From: a virus
DNA: 25,857 bases
Strand: one strand, 5' to 3'
Virus record (IMG/VR): IMGVR_UViG_3300028110_000080
Coordinates: 1-25,857 of that record
The first letter of the stretch is position 1. The number at the start of each line of letters is the position of its first letter. The position numbers were made by a program, and so were the translations under genes. Under the pieces are notes generated by a model. It saw nothing but the letters and a program-made list of their open reading frames with translations, searched no databases and was not told the DNA's origin. This document shows positions 25,098 to 25,857 of this stretch, in pieces.

Positions 25098-25857
25098 ATG
25101 AATAAAGACTATATAAATAAACTAGTACAAACCGATCGCGATAAAGTGGGCGAGTTTTTGGCTGTTGCGGAAAGTGGAGCTGTTAAAGCAGGTCTAACGC
25201 CTGAGCAACAAAGAAAGCAAAGAGAGTATGTACAGCGTCAAGCAGATATTTATTCTAACGCTGCTTTTAGAGCAACTAATAAAGGTCTTAAGCCTACAGA
25301 TCCTGCATATTTAGACAATGTAAGAGAAATGAATGGTGTTAGAAATAATTTGGAAAATTTAGCAACCCAGCAAAAGGCTATTGAAAAAAACCAAAAGCAA
25401 TTTTTGGACGATTTTAATGAGGGCAGAATTTCAAAAGCGAATTATGCGGATGGGTCTACTATGCCCCTAGTTAATATTTATTCCGGTAAGTCTAACATGG
25501 AAATAGACGACTACGGTAATTTAATGTTTGAAGATGGTTTAGGAGAATTTAAACCTTATACTCAATTAGCTGATTATTCTTTAAAATCTTACGATACTGC
25601 TAATTCACTGCTTTCCGACATAGGAAAAATAGCAGATTCTAAAAAAGGCCTTTCAGATGCTCAAATGGGTTTATTTAAAAATAAAATAGCTACTACTATA
25701 AACGAGGCAAGCAGAAGTGATATATTATCAATGCTAAGTGACGACTTATTGCCTGGTCTTGATGATTTAGAAATACCAGAAGATTTAACAAATCCAGAGA
25801 ACATAGGGCAGCTAAAGTCATTTATAATACAAACTATAGGTAACGCAGGAACAGAAA
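25098..25857 (+). CDS. Partial CDS, likely internal virion protein, cut by the window end
   Basis: The frame is open from the ATG at 25098 to the last base (253 complete codons and one extra base) with no stop. The start follows the ejection-like gene by 15 bases behind tatttttaaa, the local leader style. The visible N-terminus (MNKDYINKLVQTDRDKVGEF) and following helices (EQQRKQREYVQRQADIYSNA; NLENLATQQKAIEKNQKQFL) look like a helical internal or ejection protein, with a short SGKSNMEIDDYGNLMFEDG beta section near residue 128. I do not recognise the family. Position suggests a larger internal virion protein of the type encoded by T7 gp15 and gp16. It is not a frameshifted gene as far as can be seen. 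Confidence 0.6.
   Translation, partial: MNKDYINKLVQTDRDKVGEFLAVAESGAVKAGLTPEQQRKQREYVQRQADIYSNAAFRATNKGLKPTDPAYLDNVREMNGVRNNLENLATQQKAIEKNQKQFLDDFNEGRISKANYADGSTMPLVNIYSGKSNMEIDDYGNLMFEDGLGEFKPYTQLADYSLKSYDTANSLLSDIGKIADSKKGLSDAQMGLFKNKIATTINEASRSDILSMLSDDLLPGLDDLEIPEDLTNPENIGQLKSFIIQTIGNAGTE

Noticed and set aside
1-25857. CRISPR array, tRNA, integrase, transposase, toxin-antitoxin or defence genes
   Set aside because: I saw none. Repeats are confined to coding modules of fibre proteins, and every accepted gene fits virion structure, assembly, packaging or lysis.

Overview
The window looks like the virion-structure and packaging block of a tailed, probably podovirus-type phage (or an integrated or uncultured relative) that infects a marine Bacteroidetes/Flavobacteriia-type host. 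Every gene I accept is on the + strand, spacing is tight (0-50 nt, with several TAATG overlaps), and base composition is AT-rich. Starts lack Shine-Dalgarno sequences and are instead preceded by A/T-rich leaders, as in Bacteroidetes and their phages. The terminase-portal-scaffold-capsid-ring-nozzle order, and the sequence character of the capsid and nozzle proteins, suggest a crAss-like (Crassvirales-type) or closely related marine podovirus. That lineage call rests on remembered family resemblance, not on a search.

Layout. 1-5.6 kb: a small two-helix holin, then three adhesin/fibre genes and a short collagen-like fibre. One fibre carries six copies of a VGIGTTSP-type motif. 5.6-7.2 kb: a run of small genes (a conserved marine-phage protein, a coiled-coil protein, a short beta-rich protein, a GroES-like co-chaperonin broken by a 10-A run, and a small protein in the terminase small-subunit position). 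7.2-13.1 kb: large terminase, portal with a Q-rich coiled-coil tail, and an acidic scaffold. 13.1-15.5 kb: the major capsid protein, a strong intrinsic terminator, an uncharacterised conserved gene, and a second strong hairpin. 15.5-22.6 kb: two connector (ring) proteins and a 1783-residue tail-nozzle protein with a duplicated C-terminal module. 22.6-25.9 kb: two beta-rich structural proteins, an ejection-protein-like gene, and the start of a further gene cut by the window end.

How it works together: terminase loads DNA through the portal into a shell assembled from scaffold and capsid protein, possibly with help from the phage co-chaperonin. Ring proteins and nozzle close the vertex, fibres provide adhesion, the glycine/alanine-rich proteins near the end may be ejected with DNA, and the holin acts at lysis. 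Capsid protein is probably made in excess, because a strong terminator follows its gene.

I see no defence island, CRISPR array, tRNA, integrase or transposon. The most interesting signals are the A10 frame break in the GroES-like gene, the GC-rich block inside the terminase ATPase domain, the near-identical DNA repeats in the fibre gene, and the duplicated module on the nozzle.
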